A stretch of DNA of 64,000 nucleotides from Hsuehochloa calcarea (GCA_036346395.1 CM070602.1:14455098-14519097); one strand, 5' to 3'. Numbered from the stretch's first letter, positions 11,901 through 23,268 are shown. The notes: generated by a model not told the origin, from the letters alone. Program-made: numbers and translations.

Positions 11901-13147
11901 GGACCCCTTTTGTTCTTATTATATCATATTCTTTTTTTTACTATTCTACTGCTGTACCGGAGTATTCTGAATCTGATTGTTGTTTGCCCCGAGACCAATC
12001 AGAACCAGCTTCGCTAGCCATCACCCTCAATTATGCACAACTTATGTTTCAAAGCGAGTTAATCCCACTTTCTTTTCGGTCGTCCACCCAATTATGCTAC
12101 GCGGACACAATATACACAACAAACAATGAAAGCTAAACCAAACCATTGTCGTTTTTTTTATATCCAATGACTCGGATTATTTAGGATATAGTTATACTAT
12201 ACATGATAGTATTAGTAGTAGAATTCCAGAGGGTATAATTATAATCGCTTATATGTGGATCACATGACACAAAAGTAATATTTTCAATTATAATAGAAAA
12301 AGTCTATAGTATCCTTACAGTAATTATAAATACAAAGGAAAGTCTATTATATTCTTAACAAATTAATAATTAGATTTAATTTATACTGTCACTATATATA
12401 TTACCGATAGAATATAACGTAATTTTTTTTAAAAGGTACAGTAGCAGATAATTAGCTTTTTAGCGCATGATATTCGCCATTTCGCTCTTGTTGAAAATAA
12501 GTAGAAAAAGACATAAAATGAAACCACAACCAGTACTCGTTCTATAGTCACCATTTCCAGCTGCTTAAATTTGCCGTCCACTAGCGGCGAACCGGTCTAT
12601 CCATTAAACGATACTATTCCGTGGCTCGTATAAGAAAACAAAAGGATGGCTCACTGTCACCGGCCGCCAGTTTCAAAGCTGCAACTGCATGCAACCCAGT
12701 TCTTCCGAAGCAACGAATTAGGAGCACGACCCGATTGGCTTAAGGGAGGCGCTAATCATAAGCAAAACGGATGACCCCGGTTGGCTGCTCTCCACAACAG
12801 TAGAATTTGCTGTCATCTTGATCGCCTGCTGCAGCTTGGATAGAGATGAGTGGTAGATGACAATGCGACAGTGATTTGTACGAAAAATAAAAGAGATGAC
12901 AATTTGACAGTGCTCAGCACGGACTTGTGTGGATGTGACTCAGCAAAGCTGTCGATTAAGCTACCACACCGTCAGGCAGACTCTTCCTCATTTACTAATT
13001 ATTACACACGTACAACTCGCATAGGTAGAATTTGCATTTTTGAAAATTGAAACCGTGGAAATTTGGGCAGCAACTTAACCCCAAACCGCTTCCTTTGATC
13101 TCTCTCCAGCTTCTACCCAGACGTTGCTGGTAATCAGTTCGTGTCTT
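8917..13147. other. Intergenic DNA, no gene recognised
   Basis: About 4.2 kb with only short, interrupted open frames and no domain I recognise. 12160-12440 is markedly AT-rich. The left end continues the sequence that was interrupted at 2455, showing the old target of the copia insertion. I see no convincing RNA gene. Confidence 0.5.
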
Positions 13148-14832
13148 TGAAATGATACAGGTAGTCTGCACTAGCGATAATTTAAATTTTTTTTTACCAC
13201 GTAAATCAAGAAGTTAAGCAAATAGATGATCACAGATCGTTGTGTGATCATCATCATCAGACGTGCAGTGCAGCGGAAAAAAAGTTGAAGCAGTCTGATC
13301 CAACGTAGAGCGCATTGGTGAAGTGGTCATAGTTTATCGTCCACCGTAGTCGATCGTCCAATGTCGAGCACGTTGATGCAGTGGTCGTAGTCGATCGTCT
13401 AGCGTCCTCGCGAGTTGATCGTCTCCTCCAGCAACCTCTGCAATTCCTTATGAAGATCGCGAATCGTTCTCAAGCGTAACAGCAACCGCAGTAGCGGCTC
13501 TACGGTATCCACACGTCCAAAAAAAGGAACACCGTACGCCGGTGTGTTAGTACCAAGTCGCACAGGAAGACTCTCTAAAGAAGATGGTGACTAGAGTTTC
13601 GGTGGAGCAACTCAAGTCACGACTTTCGTGTCTCTCGTATATCGCCCCTTCACCTTTTTTCAATAGCCTCAAGCATCTCCTTATATAGTGCCCGTGACGG
13701 ATCACATCTGAACACGTTTGACGAATCGTATTCGTACTGGTATGTGTCAACCCGTTAAGTGTGTGACCCGTTAGGTTCATGCGTAATCGGTTGTGACTCG
13801 AAAACTCTTTTCCGATCACGAGTCGTTAGTGGCTCCTAGCAGAACATAACGATTCCCAAATACACATGGATTATATCAGACGAACCTTAATTCAATATGA
13901 TCTACAACTAAGTCCATATCACTAATGACCAGTTCGTATCTCTATACGATTAGTTTATATTTAGTATCGACCAACTCGTAACTCCTTACGACCAGGTCTC
14001 GACCACTTAGTGTCATGTTCAGCCAACCTACAACCAGCTCGTATCTCCATACGACTAGTATGTATCCGATCGAACTGAAAGAACTTCTCGTGTATTCTCC
14101 ATTTGCCTCACGATATCTGGTTGAACTCCAGGTGAGATATTATGTCATTCATAAACTGTTCAATACTTTCTCGATCGAGTGTCGGATAACTTGACGTGGT
14201 CGAACACTTCGACTACTAGTGGCATGCTCATGCACTTTCTTTATCCGATCACATCGAAGGGCCCAGAGATATCTCTCCTGTTATGTTAAGAGGGGCAAAT
14301 CCCATATCCGACCAGTCAGGTTCCTCTGCAGGTGTTTACATCATACCTGAATGCTACTTTTATGACTATCCAGTTACGGAGTAGCGTTTGGCAACCACAA
14401 AGTGTACTATTATACATGTAGAAAATCATATTGATATCAGGTATAATGATTATACATCATCATTGCTTGAGACCAATTAATGACACATAGAATCTAACAT
14501 GTGTTCATATTATTGATTCGATATCCCTATATCCATGACCAGTGAAATATGGTCATCAATCAATACATATGCACATGACCGATAAAACATGGTCATCAAT
14601 CAATACACGTGCTAGTTGATAGAGTCACTTGTGTTCCGACTAGTGACAACCGACCAGAGATTCATTTAGAACAACATCATATAAGTTAAAAGAACTTCAC
14701 CAACAAGTCACATACTTATTGATCTTATAACCAATAATTCATTCAAAAAATAGAATAATATTTATTTAATAACTCATAAATATAGATATAATATAATCAT
14801 CTCCTTAATTAGTTCTAGGAATATCACCAACA
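13148..14832 (-). mobile_element. Solo LTR, Angela-like copia family
   Basis: The reverse complement aligns along its whole length with the 3' LTR at 53445-55068. Shared blocks include ATCAATAAGTATGTGACTTG, CACTCGATCGAGAAAG and TTTGGGAATCGTTAT. In element orientation it begins TGTTGGTGATATTCCTAG and ends near CTACCTGTATCATTTCA, about 1685 bp. Flanks GTCTT (13143-13147) and GACTT (14833-14837) match at four of five bases, consistent with an aged target duplication. No internal domain or second LTR is attached, so it probably arose by unequal recombination between two LTRs. Repeated CTGGTCGTA...GGAGATACGA motifs occur inside. Confidence 0.85.
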
Positions 14833-15153
14833 GACTTAGTTGTCAATGACAATGATAACGAGCAAAAACAGAGAGAGAGAGACAGAAAACTATTTTCTGC
14901 AGGAGAAAAAACAGATGGAGAGAGAAAGAGAGAGAGGAAAGGTATTGTCATGCTAATCCATGCACAACGTGGGACCCACCCGCAGCCTCTCACTCCTGTT
15001 ACTGCTAGCTAGGTGCCTCCCCTTGTAAGCTCATGCTTCCAGCGAACACAAGGGCAAAGGAACCGGTCTTCCGGTCTTCCCACCGAGTCCCTGACACCCT
15101 GCGTTCGCCTCCTCCCTCCCTCCCTCCCGCTCTCTACAAATCTCTCCCGTTTC

Positions 15154-15186
<33 letters not shown>

Positions 15187-15286
15187 CGTCCATCCCGCGC
15201 TCCTGATTTGCCCGAACTCCACCCATTGTTTTTGTCTCCTTCCCACGCGTGCCGTTCGATCCGGTTCGAGTTGCTAGCTGTCAGGG
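14833..15286 (+). promoter_or_regulatory. Promoter and 5' leader region of the patellin gene
   Basis: These 454 bp separate the solo LTR from the start codon. They contain purine (AGAG) tracts near 14870-14940 and pyrimidine tracts on the coding strand: CTCC repeats near 15110-15130 and a long CT run at 15155-15184. Pyrimidine-rich patches near transcription starts are common in grass genes. I do not see a clear TATA box and cannot place the transcription start. Confidence 0.5.
15155..15184 (+). repeat. (CT)n microsatellite in the patellin 5' leader
   Basis: An uninterrupted CT run of about 30 bp, roughly 100 bp before the start codon, preceded by CTCC repeats. It probably lies in the 5' untranslated region. 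Confidence 0.93.
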
Positions 15287-17766
15287 ATGGCCGAGGAGAC
15301 GAAGCAAGAAACCGCCGCCGCAGCCGCCACCGAGGTGGTTGTGACTGCCAAGGCGGAGGAGAAGGCTGCGGAGGTGCATGAGAAGGCCGTGGAGGTCGAA
15401 GAGAAGAAGGTTGACGAGGCGGAGGAGGAGGAGAAGAAGGCGGAGGAGGCCGACGAGGCGGCGGAGGCTGGGGCTGACGAGGCGGCGGTGATCGAGGGGA
15501 CGGACTCGTTCAAGGAGGAGAGCAACCTGGTCTCCGAGCTCCCCGACCCGGAGCGCAAGGCGCTGGCCCAGCTCAAGGAGCTCGTCGCTGCCGCGCTCGC
15601 CAACGGGGAGTTCGACCTGCCGCCGCCACCTCCTCCGCCAGCTAAGCCCGCCGAGGCGACTCCGGCGACCGAAGAGGCCAAGACGGACGAGCCATCCAAA
15701 GAGGAGGCTAAGGACGAGGCGCCGGCCAGGGAGGAGGAGCCTAAGACCGAGGTGACGGCCGAGGAAGAGCTCAAGACCGAGGCCCCCGCGCCGGAGGAGC
15801 CCAAGGCTGAGGCCCCGGTCCAGGAGGATCCCAAGACCGAGGAACCGGCCAAGGAGGAGCCCAAGACGGAGGCGCCGGCGGAGGCTGCGGCCGAGGACTC
15901 CAAGGCTAAGGCGGCAGCGGCCGAGGAGGCCAAGCCAGCCGAGCCGGAGCCGGAGGAGAAGACCGTCGTGGTCGCCGAGGTGGAAGGCACCAAGACGGTG
16001 GAAGCCATTGAGGAAACCGTCGTCCCCGCCGCATCCGAGCCTGCGGCGGCCGCTGAGGCAGAAGAGCCGGCGCCGGCGGCCGAGCCGAAGGAGGAGCTGA
16101 TCTGGGGCGTGCCGCTGGTGGGCGATGACGAACGCACGGATACGGTCCTGCTCAAGTTCCTCCGCGCGCGGGAGTTCAAGGTGAAGGAGGCCATGGCGAT
16201 GCTCAAGGCGGCGGTGCTGTGGCGCAAGCGCTTTGGCATCGACGCGCTCCTGGGCGCCGACCTCGGCCTGCCGGAGATGGAGAACGTGGTGTTCTACCGC
16301 GGCGCCGACCGCGAGGGCCACCCCGTCTGCTACAATGTCTACGACGAGTTCCAGGACAAGGAGCTCTACGAGAAGGCCTTTGGCGACGAGGAGAAGCGGG
16401 AGCGCTTCCTCAAGTGGCGCATCCAGCTCCTCGAGCGCGGCATCCGCGAGCAGCTCGACTTCGCGCCCAGCGGCATCTGCTCCATGGTGCAGGTCACCGA
16501 CCTCAAGAACTCGCCGCCCATGCTCGGCAAGCACCGCGCCGTCACCCGCCTGGCGCTCGCGCTGCTCCAGGACAACTACCCTGAGTTCATCGCCAAGAAG
16601 GTAAACTTCTTTCTTGCCATTGTCGAATCGTTTCCTAATTCTTGATCCAAAATTCGGTATCTTTAGCTCGAAGATTGAACATTTTTGTGTTTGTAGTGGA
16701 TGAAAGTTATATCTTTTGATGTAATACTTGGATTAAAATAGGATATCTATTCTCTATGCTGTGATGTTTCTTTTCGAGTCCTGAGGTGGGGGGAGGTTGA
16801 CTAGTAGCTCAGTTATCAAACTAGATATGGTGGTGCAAGTAAGCCGGGATCTTCTTTCTAGTTTTCCCTCCTTTTCACCCTGTTGATTGTCAGTCTTGTT
16901 TGAGTGCTATACATGGTCCTTGCTATAAAAAAATGGTATGCAAAGGTAAATAAATACGCTTGTTGTGAGATTGGAGTGACTTCAGATATATCTGAATTTG
17001 AAAAACTGAATTGGGGTCATTCATTTGGTTGAATCATCGATCATGTGCAGGTGTTCATCAATGTGCCATGGTGGTACCTCGCTGCAAACAAAATGATGAG
17101 CCCGTTCCTCACGCAGCGCACCAAGAGCAAGTTCATCTTTTGCAGCCCAGCCAAGTCAGCCGAGACCCTTTTCAGGTTTGCACGCGAGGATCTCTGGCAA
17201 TCGTTTTTTTGTGTAGTCCTACATCCAAATGTTATATACTTACATGTCTGCCTTCTCTGATTTGATGTAGATACATCGCACCGGAGCAAGTTCCTGTCCA
17301 ATTCGGTGGCCTCTACAAAGAGGATGACACTGAGTTCTCCACCTCTGATGCAGTCACCGAGCTCACTATCAAGCCTTCATCCAAAGAAACCGTTGAGATT
17401 CCTGCTACTGAGGTTGATACTTGTTCTTGTATCGTGAATTTCTTACAAAGCTTACCCTGTGATGATACTGATTGTTGCTGTGTTTGAAATGTGTTGTCAT
17501 TGCAGAACTCCACGGTTGTGTGGGAGCTCCGTGTCCTTGGATGGGAGGTGAGCTATGGTGCGGAGTTCACCCCAGATGCAGAAGGTGGCTACACCGTCAT
17601 CGTGCAGAAGACGAGGAAGGTGCCTGCCAACGAGGAACCAATCATGAAGGGTAGCTTCAAGGTTGGCGAGCCCGGCAAGATTGTGCTCACCGTCAACAAC
17701 CCAACATCAAAGAAGAAGAAGCTACTGTACCGATTCAAGGTCAAGAACTCCGCCGGATCCGCATGA
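15287..17766 (+). CDS. PATL: Patellin-like protein: acidic N-terminus, SEC14 (CRAL-TRIO) and GOLD domains; four exons
   Basis: Exons 15287-16600, 17051-17175, 17271-17412 and 17506-17766 join in frame with GT-AG introns to give about 613 residues, in the usual patellin range. Residues 1-265 are low-complexity Glu/Ala/Lys/Pro with EEPKTE-type repeats. A CRAL-TRIO N region follows (from about 270, with VLLKFLRAREFKV near 288). The SEC14 lipid-binding fold spans the first three exons (VVFYRGADREGHPV, then INVPWWYLAANKMMSPFL and VQFGGLYKED). The C-terminal GOLD domain (about 500-613) includes VVWELRVLGWEVSYG and a basic KKKKLLYRFK strand. Patellins bind phosphoinositides and act in membrane trafficking, including at the cell plate. 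The start is the first ATG of the long frame after a CT-rich leader. Exon 1 is extremely GC-rich, typical of grass genes. No disruption is seen. Confidence 0.95.
16601..17050 (+). other. Patellin intron 1
   Basis: 450-bp AT-richer insert starting GTAAAC after the FIAKK codons and ending TGTGCAG before VFINVPWW. Removing it keeps the SEC14 fold continuous. Introns 2 (17176-17270) and 3 (17413-17505) are about 95 bp each and also GT-AG. Confidence 0.9.
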
Positions 17767-18130
17767 GGTTCCAGCTGCCTGGCTCTACAGATATGATCAC
17801 CGACCAGGTTCACAGGTCCATATCACCACCATTTGAACATGTTGCATGATAGAAGAGAACAATAAGAATTTTAGGGCCCTTTTGTGTTTGGTTCTTTAAT
17901 TTGTTGGTTTGCTGTTTTTTGGGGTCACATTTGTATGTGTTTACTTAAACCAAAGTGAGCTTGTTCTACGAGATAGCTGGGATCAGGTGGGGAAGTTTGA
18001 GATGGTGATGGTTCTTGAGGTCAGGAGGGGGGAGCTGTGAAAGGAAGGACTGAAGAATAGCTGTTGCTGCTCTGTATATCTGTCTGTACATTGCATCCAT
18101 GAATTCTCTTTCATCAACATGTTAATTTTT
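17767..18130 (+). other. Probable 3' untranslated region of the patellin gene
   Basis: Sequence after the TGA has the T-rich character of a plant 3' UTR, with AATAAG near 17861 and further T-rich stretches to about 18130. The exact polyadenylation site cannot be read from sequence alone. Confidence 0.45.
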
Positions 18131-20811
18131 AGAAAGGATTCCTTTTTGTCGTCAGCAACACCATGTTACTCTCCATGTTCTGACCCTTCCCTTTTGTCGT
18201 TCTTGGTGCTTTGCATTTGGTAATGAATGATCATGCCGCGCCATTTCAAGACAAATTTACGTGCATGCTATGGACGTCAGGATTTAACCATTTGCAAGAG
18301 GAATTGATTATTTACCCCTCTTGTTAGATGGCTTTCGAGAATATTCGATATAATTGTTTATATACCCTCATTCTCGATATAATTGTTTATATACCCTCAT
18401 TCTCAATGTAATTATTTATATATCTTTCACTTCGTTGAATCATAGATAAAATACTCCGTTTGTAATATTATATTAGTATATGTATATGTTTGTTTTTTTG
18501 TTTTGGCTACCAATTCCCCTTTTGCAGTAAAAAAAACGTCATCTGTGTGTAACCAATCGCCAAGGCTGTAGTACAGTAGTCAATTCTTCTGATCACTTCA
18601 GTTTTACTGAAAAATACTGTAACTCTTTTGACCGAACAACTCGTGCCGTTCCTAATTAGGCAAAAAGGACATCTTTTACGTCTCATTTGCATGAAGCTTC
18701 CTGACAATGGCAAGACAAATTAAGGGTGCAGTCCAAAGTGTTTACGCTGCTAATGATGGGCATAAACCATGCTTGGGTGGCACAATTAACAAAAAGCAAA
18801 GACCAGATGAAAGCAAGGCAGAGCAAAGCAAAAACAGGCAAGCTGTATACCGATAATAATAAAGAAGGCAAAGGAAAGGAGAATGTGTGCCAGTGCAAGA
18901 ACTTTCCCTTTGACTACCCAAGCAAGCAGGGCCTATATAAAAACCAAAAGGGGGAACCAGCCACATTATGCGTGTCCAGCTTGGCCATGATCCCCCGCTG
19001 TACCCGGAAGAATCCCCTTTTCGTTATCTCTGCCCTGTGATGAATAATGGAGGCAGATGATGCGATGACTGCATTGGAGCATTTGTTACTGTGATCTTTC
19101 CAAAGGCTCAGAAAGGAGGCCCATTTCCTTCCTTGGGGTCTTAATGATCAGGGAGAAAACCTCATCATGGATGGCATGGGCGAGCGCCATTGTCTCAGTT
19201 GTCATGCCTGTGTGCCATGGTGTTAGCTAGGGCCACTGGATGTGTCTCCACTTCTTGAGTTTCCTCCATATGGCCTGGTCGGGAGCGGTTACGATCAGAA
19301 TCTTCGTCTCTCTTATCTTGAGATCGATTTACGTAGATCTTTCTCTATCGATGCACAAAGGTAGCATCAATTGAAACAAGTATTTATGCAATGCAAAAGA
19401 TTTCTTACTGTATTACAAGTTCGTTACTTCACTGGGCATCTGCAGCATTTGAGCTTAAGGTGGGAGCCCAAAGAGAGAGGGTTCCCTGTGGCAAAATAGG
19501 TGTGCTCACCGGAGAAAGCCAATATAGTAAAATCGTATGAAATATATATTTAACTATCTAGTGCAATTCAAATTCATACATAAATAGACAAGAGACAAAG
19601 CTTGAATGTAAAATAAATTTAAAGTAGTACTTTGCTAATGAATAGAACGTCCCAAATGCCCATAAATGTTTGCGAGTAGTAATATATAGAACAAAAGTAG
19701 CTAAATTAGCGAGACAATCGGAAAATTGTGAGTAAATTACAAACATAATTAGTGAGAGGTTGACTAGTTGAGACTAGAGTTTAGACTTGAGAAAATAATT
19801 AATTTTTGCATCCATTTGACGGTAATTCACAAATGTACAAGGTTCTCACCTTAGTCAATATGGTTGTGTCACGTGATGGATGCTATGTGCTTCCTGGCTA
19901 CTACTGCAATGTGACTGTGCATGCCTCCGTGTTGTGCGGCTACCGCCGCCCACCGCTTGGCTCTCACCCCTTCGTTGCTGCTGGGCGGCGTCTACCCTAT
20001 CGCATGCTCGCCACTGGCCCCTCCTTCGCTTCGCCTGGTTGCCCCTCTACGCAACCACGTGCCAGCCCCACCGTCACTCGCCACTGCTTGGTTGCACGAC
20101 TGCCGCTCCGTTGCCGTCGGGAAGAAGTATAGGGGCAACACAAATTAGGGATTTGGAGAACAGGGATCGAGTTGGGCCTTGTCACTTGGGGTTTAACTCC
20201 CGTCTCTCCTGGACCTTATGACACGGTGTCTCAAAGCACCCAAACAACACAACTCTCCCCCCAAGGCCTCAGTCTTCAATCACACCCCTTAGTTCTCCAC
20301 TTCTCAGCTCTGTTTCCTGTTTCTTGCGTGACCACCGGCCGGTGCTCCGCCATGAACACCACCCAAAATGGCCGAGGTACCAGGGAACTATGGGCGCGGC
20401 GGCCAGAGCCGGTGCGCTAGCCCCCCTGGTGCGTCCGCCGTTCCGACTAGTAACTAAGCTTCCACTGCTACACGTGACTGGCGAAATCACCCAGCCACCA
20501 CGGAGCATTGGAGATGCTCTAATATGACCGGCTATCGAGTTCTACTTGTTGGGTGAATGCTTGCAAAGAATTATTCTCTTGCGACTTGCGAGCATTCGGA
20601 TTTGTATGTGTAGCAGCGCTCTTTTTAGCCCAATCATCGGGCTATTTTCGCCAACCATCAAACACTTTCGCCGTGATCCCGGCTGGGTGCAAGCATCATC
20701 CTGATTTTAAATTTGAAACGGGGAAGGGCAGTAGGGAAGCATGGTGGGTACAAGCCGTGGTCATACAAACAGTATAGCATTATCGGCATGGGCCAGTTTA
20801 GACACAGGCTG
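18131..20811. other. Intergenic DNA, no gene recognised
   Basis: About 2.7 kb with no coding feature I can defend. A GC-richer island at about 19900-20530 has short open frames in several phases, none with a recognisable domain. The last five bases (20807-20811, GGCTG) are the left target duplication of the next element. Confidence 0.5.
18345..18424. repeat. Short tandem repeat, about 28-bp unit
   Basis: The unit beginning TCGATATAATTGTTTATATA and ending CCCTCATT occurs twice in tandem, followed by a third, diverged partial copy. It is about 200 bp past the probable end of the patellin transcript. Confidence 0.85.
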
Positions 20812-21111
20812 TGTTGGATTAATCTTGTTTAGAAAGTTTGTTTGCTTTCCGTTTTTAGTTTCCTACTATGAATCCGAGTAGGTTTCCTATGTGAAACAGA
20901 ATTGGATCAAGGATCCAAGTGCTAAGCCTATATAAAGGGCACCTATGGCTTTGTATTTTTCACAACAGAAGAAGCAAAACATTGCAAAGTAATACAATGT
21001 GAGTTCAAGCAACAAATAATAGAAGAAGAAGTTTCGGTGCGTGAGGCTTCAGCAACGTGTGCGTGTGTTCATCTACCGATCGGCTGAAACTTCTTTGGTT
21101 TATTTCCAACA
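20812..21111 (+). repeat. 5' LTR of the Gag-only copia
   Basis: 300 bp, differing from 23269-23568 only at one T/C position in TTTCCTATGTG versus TTTCCTACGTG. A CTATATAAAGGG box near 20928 is a likely TATA element for the retroelement transcript. Confidence 0.96.
20926..20938 (+). promoter_or_regulatory. TATA box in the LTR promoter
   Basis: CCTATATAAAGGG matches a plant TATA box and sits mid-LTR, where retrotransposon transcription normally starts. The identical copy is in the 3' LTR near 23383. Confidence 0.7.
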
Positions 21112-21126
21112 ATTGGTATCAGAGTC
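21112..21126 (+). other. Primer-binding site
   Basis: ATTGGTATCAGAGTC directly follows the LTR end. TGGTATCAGAG is the standard plant copia site complementary to initiator methionine tRNA. Confidence 0.92.
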
Positions 21127-21127
21127 A

Positions 21128-21788
21128 ATGTCGATCGTTCCTCAGGGCGAGGCGGCGCGGGAGAGCAGCGGGGTCGTTCCAAGATACCGCGGTGACGGCG
21201 ACAAACTACATGTGCTGGGTGATTCGGGTGCAAGCGATGATGGAGGATCAAGGCGTTTGGGAAGCAATCGAGCCAGCGGTCGGGGCGACCGTCGACGCGA
21301 AAAAGGACAAGAAGGCGATGTCGCATCTTTTCCAAGCGCTCCCAGAGGACCTCTTGATGCAGGTAGCAAGGAAGAAAACAGCGAAGGAGGTTTGGGACTG
21401 TCTCAAGACAAGGTTCATTGGCGCGGATCGCGTCAAGAATGCGCGGTTGCAGACGTTGAAGAATGACTTCGACATCATGCGCATGAAGGAGGGAGAAACC
21501 CTGGACCAGTACGCCGGAAGACTCAATGGCATGTCCATCAGGTACGCCAACCTAGGGGCGACGCTCGACGATGCCGCATTGGTGAAGAAGTTATTCGACA
21601 CCGTCTTGGGATCGATTTCGAGTGTGATCGCGGATCGGCGATTCTACGATTTTGACACCATGCCATTCGAGGAAGCCGTGGGACGACTGAAGACTTATGA
21701 GGAGCGTACACGCCCGCGCACGTCTGGCGGCAACAACAACAGCAATGGCGACGACCAACTCCACGCTACTCGGGACGAGTGGCGGTAG
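21128..21788 (+). pseudogene. Gag N-terminal and central domain, frameshifted
   Basis: An ATG at 21128, right after the primer site, starts MSIVPQGEAARESSG in one frame. The recognisable Gag body (NYMCWVIRVQAMMEDQGVW, then VWDCLKTRFIGADRV and LQTLKNDFDIMRMKEGE) is in a different frame, so a single-base change near 21203-21205 appears to separate them. The body frame ends at TAG 21786-21788, and the next domain continues in the first frame. Gag builds the particle that packages element RNA. Two frame breaks in such a young copy suggest either that this family moves with proteins supplied by relatives or a sequence error. Confidence 0.82.
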
Positions 21789-22648
21789 CGTCGAAGAAGG
21801 ATGATGGCGATTCCTCGTCAAGCAACAAGGGAAAATCACACGCTCTTGAAGATAGCAGCAACCGCAGCCGGGGTGGACGTGGACGCAGGTATGAGCAAGG
21901 CGACAGAGGAGAACGTGAAGATTGGGCTAGGCAAGACGATGGTGACAGATCCCGTGACAAATCACATATCAAGTGTTTTAAATGTGATAAATACGGTCAC
22001 TACGCGTCGGAGTGCCGCAGCCACATAAAGTGCTTCAACTGCGACAAATATGGGCACTATGCTTCGGATTGCCAAAACAAGAAGAAGAACGAGGAGGCAA
22101 ACCTCACCCGAGCTATTGAAGACTACGGGCCGGCCCTGCTTCTCTCCTTATGTGTCAACCAGGCGCCAGTCATGGTGATGTTGAACGAGGAGAACGTAGT
22201 TCCTAAACTACGCACAGAGGGAGGAAACCATGATCATACTGATGAGTGGTACTTAGACAATGGAGCAAGTAATCACATGACGGGAGATCGCTCCATGTTC
22301 CATGGGCTTGATGAGAAGATTTCAGGCAAAGTCAAATTTGGCGACGGCTCCACGGTGCAAATAAGAGGCAAAGGATCAATGCTATTGCAATGCAAGAACG
22401 GTGATCAGAGGATGCTGACTGAAATATATTATATACCAAGTCTGTGTAACAACATACTCAGTCTCGGGCAGTTGGCGGAACGGGGGTGCAGAGTGGTGCT
22501 GCAGGATGAGTTCCTTCGTGTCTATAACAAGAACAAAGATCTGTTGATGAAGGTGAAGAGATCCCCGAACCGGTTATATAAAATTTCTCTGAAAGCTTGT
22601 AAACCGGTTTCTGTGAAGGACGACCGAGGAGCAGTGGGCTGGGAGTAG
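21779..22648 (+). CDS. Gag C-terminus with two zinc knuckles plus partial copia protease
   Basis: An open frame of 289 codons. Residues 1-55 are Ser/Arg/Asp-rich. Two nearly identical CX2CX4HX4C knuckles follow, CFKCDKYGHYASEC and CFNCDKYGHYASDC, separated by only a few residues and probably duplicated. WYLDNGASNHMTGD is the copia protease box, but the usual D-S/T-G triad reads D-N-G, so activity is doubtful. Downstream blocks (FGDGSTVQIRGKGSM, YIPSLCNNILSLGQL, LYKISL) match the copia protease up to the threshold of the pre-integrase domain, where homology stops. The frame closes at TAG 22646-22648. It could be translated only by frameshift or internal initiation. Confidence 0.85.
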   Translation: MAVASKKDDGDSSSSNKGKSHALEDSSNRSRGGRGRRYEQGDRGEREDWARQDDGDRSRDKSHIKCFKCDKYGHYASECRSHIKCFNCDKYGHYASDCQNKKKNEEANLTRAIEDYGPALLLSLCVNQAPVMVMLNEENVVPKLRTEGGNHDHTDEWYLDNGASNHMTGDRSMFHGLDEKISGKVKFGDGSTVQIRGKGSMLLQCKNGDQRMLTEIYYIPSLCNNILSLGQLAERGCRVVLQDEFLRVYNKNKDLLMKVKRSPNRLYKISLKACKPVSVKDDRGAVGWE

Positions 22649-23265
22649 AGCCAGGACAGGAAGTCTCATGCATTGTTGATCTCACCGGCCAAGGACATGG
22701 CGGGACCCAAGGACGGCACGCGGTTGGCGCAGGAGGCGCAATAGGCGGAGCCTCGGGGGGTGCAGATGGCATGCAGGAAGGCGTGCAGGGCACTCAAGAG
22801 GACGGCAAGTCCCACGCGCATGCAGTTGCTGCTGGAGGAACCAGCGGCTCGGGTCAAACCCATGGACCCTATCGGCATGCAAGCACAGCTGGAGGGAGAG
22901 ACGGTGTAGTCTCAGCTAAGATGTACGAAGAGAAGTGGGCAGATTTGGTCCAAGAGAGAGTGGTACGAGGCTCAGGTAACAGCGAAACCCAGGCAGTCGT
23001 GGAGCAGGTGCTCAAGCCCAGGCGGTCGTGGGAGCAGGTGCTCCAGCCCAGGCGGGCGTGCAAGGAAGGACGAGTTCAGTCCAAGTGCGAGACGCGGCAA
23101 GCGTTGGTTTGTGCATAGCTCAGGATAAAGCAAGCGCAGGCAGTAGGGCGGTATTGGCCCGGGAAGGAACGACGCACAGGAGTGCAGGTAAAAGAGGAAG
23201 ACTTGGAAATTCAGATAAAAGAGAATATCAGCGTGATCAAGATGAAGAAACAAGATTAAGGGGGT
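22649..23265 (+). other. Non-pol 3' interior of the Gag-only element
   Basis: This 600-bp stretch replaces integrase, RT and RNase H. One frame runs open to a stop near 23116, giving a Gly/Ala/Gln-rich sequence with no domain I recognise. It contains a 29-30 bp tandem repeat of about 2.5 copies at 22988-23060 (unit starting CCCAGGCGGTCGTG). Its end, AAGATTAAGGGGGTGAT, is the polypurine tract region before the 3' LTR. Confidence 0.7.
22988..23060 (+). repeat. 29-30 bp tandem repeat, about 2.5 copies
   Basis: Copies begin at 22988, 23017 and 23047. Each starts CCCAGGC and the complete ones contain GGAGCAGGTGCTC, which is itself nearly palindromic. Confidence 0.88.
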
Positions 23266-23268
23266 GAT

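Noticed and set aside
15274..16534. Two long antisense open frames over patellin exon 1 (321 and 417 codons)
   Set aside because: They arise from the very GC-rich, Glu/Ala-biased coding strand. The translations are low-complexity Ser/Ala or Leu/Arg-rich and have no domain, while the plus strand has a clear spliced protein.
18726..19040. 104-codon plus-strand frame downstream of patellin
   Set aside because: Lys/Gln-rich with overlapping antisense frames. Nothing supports coding.
21128..21466. Gag start frame taken as a separate gene
   Set aside because: The ATG frame soon leaves Gag homology, which continues in another frame. Treated as a frameshifted Gag rather than an independent protein.
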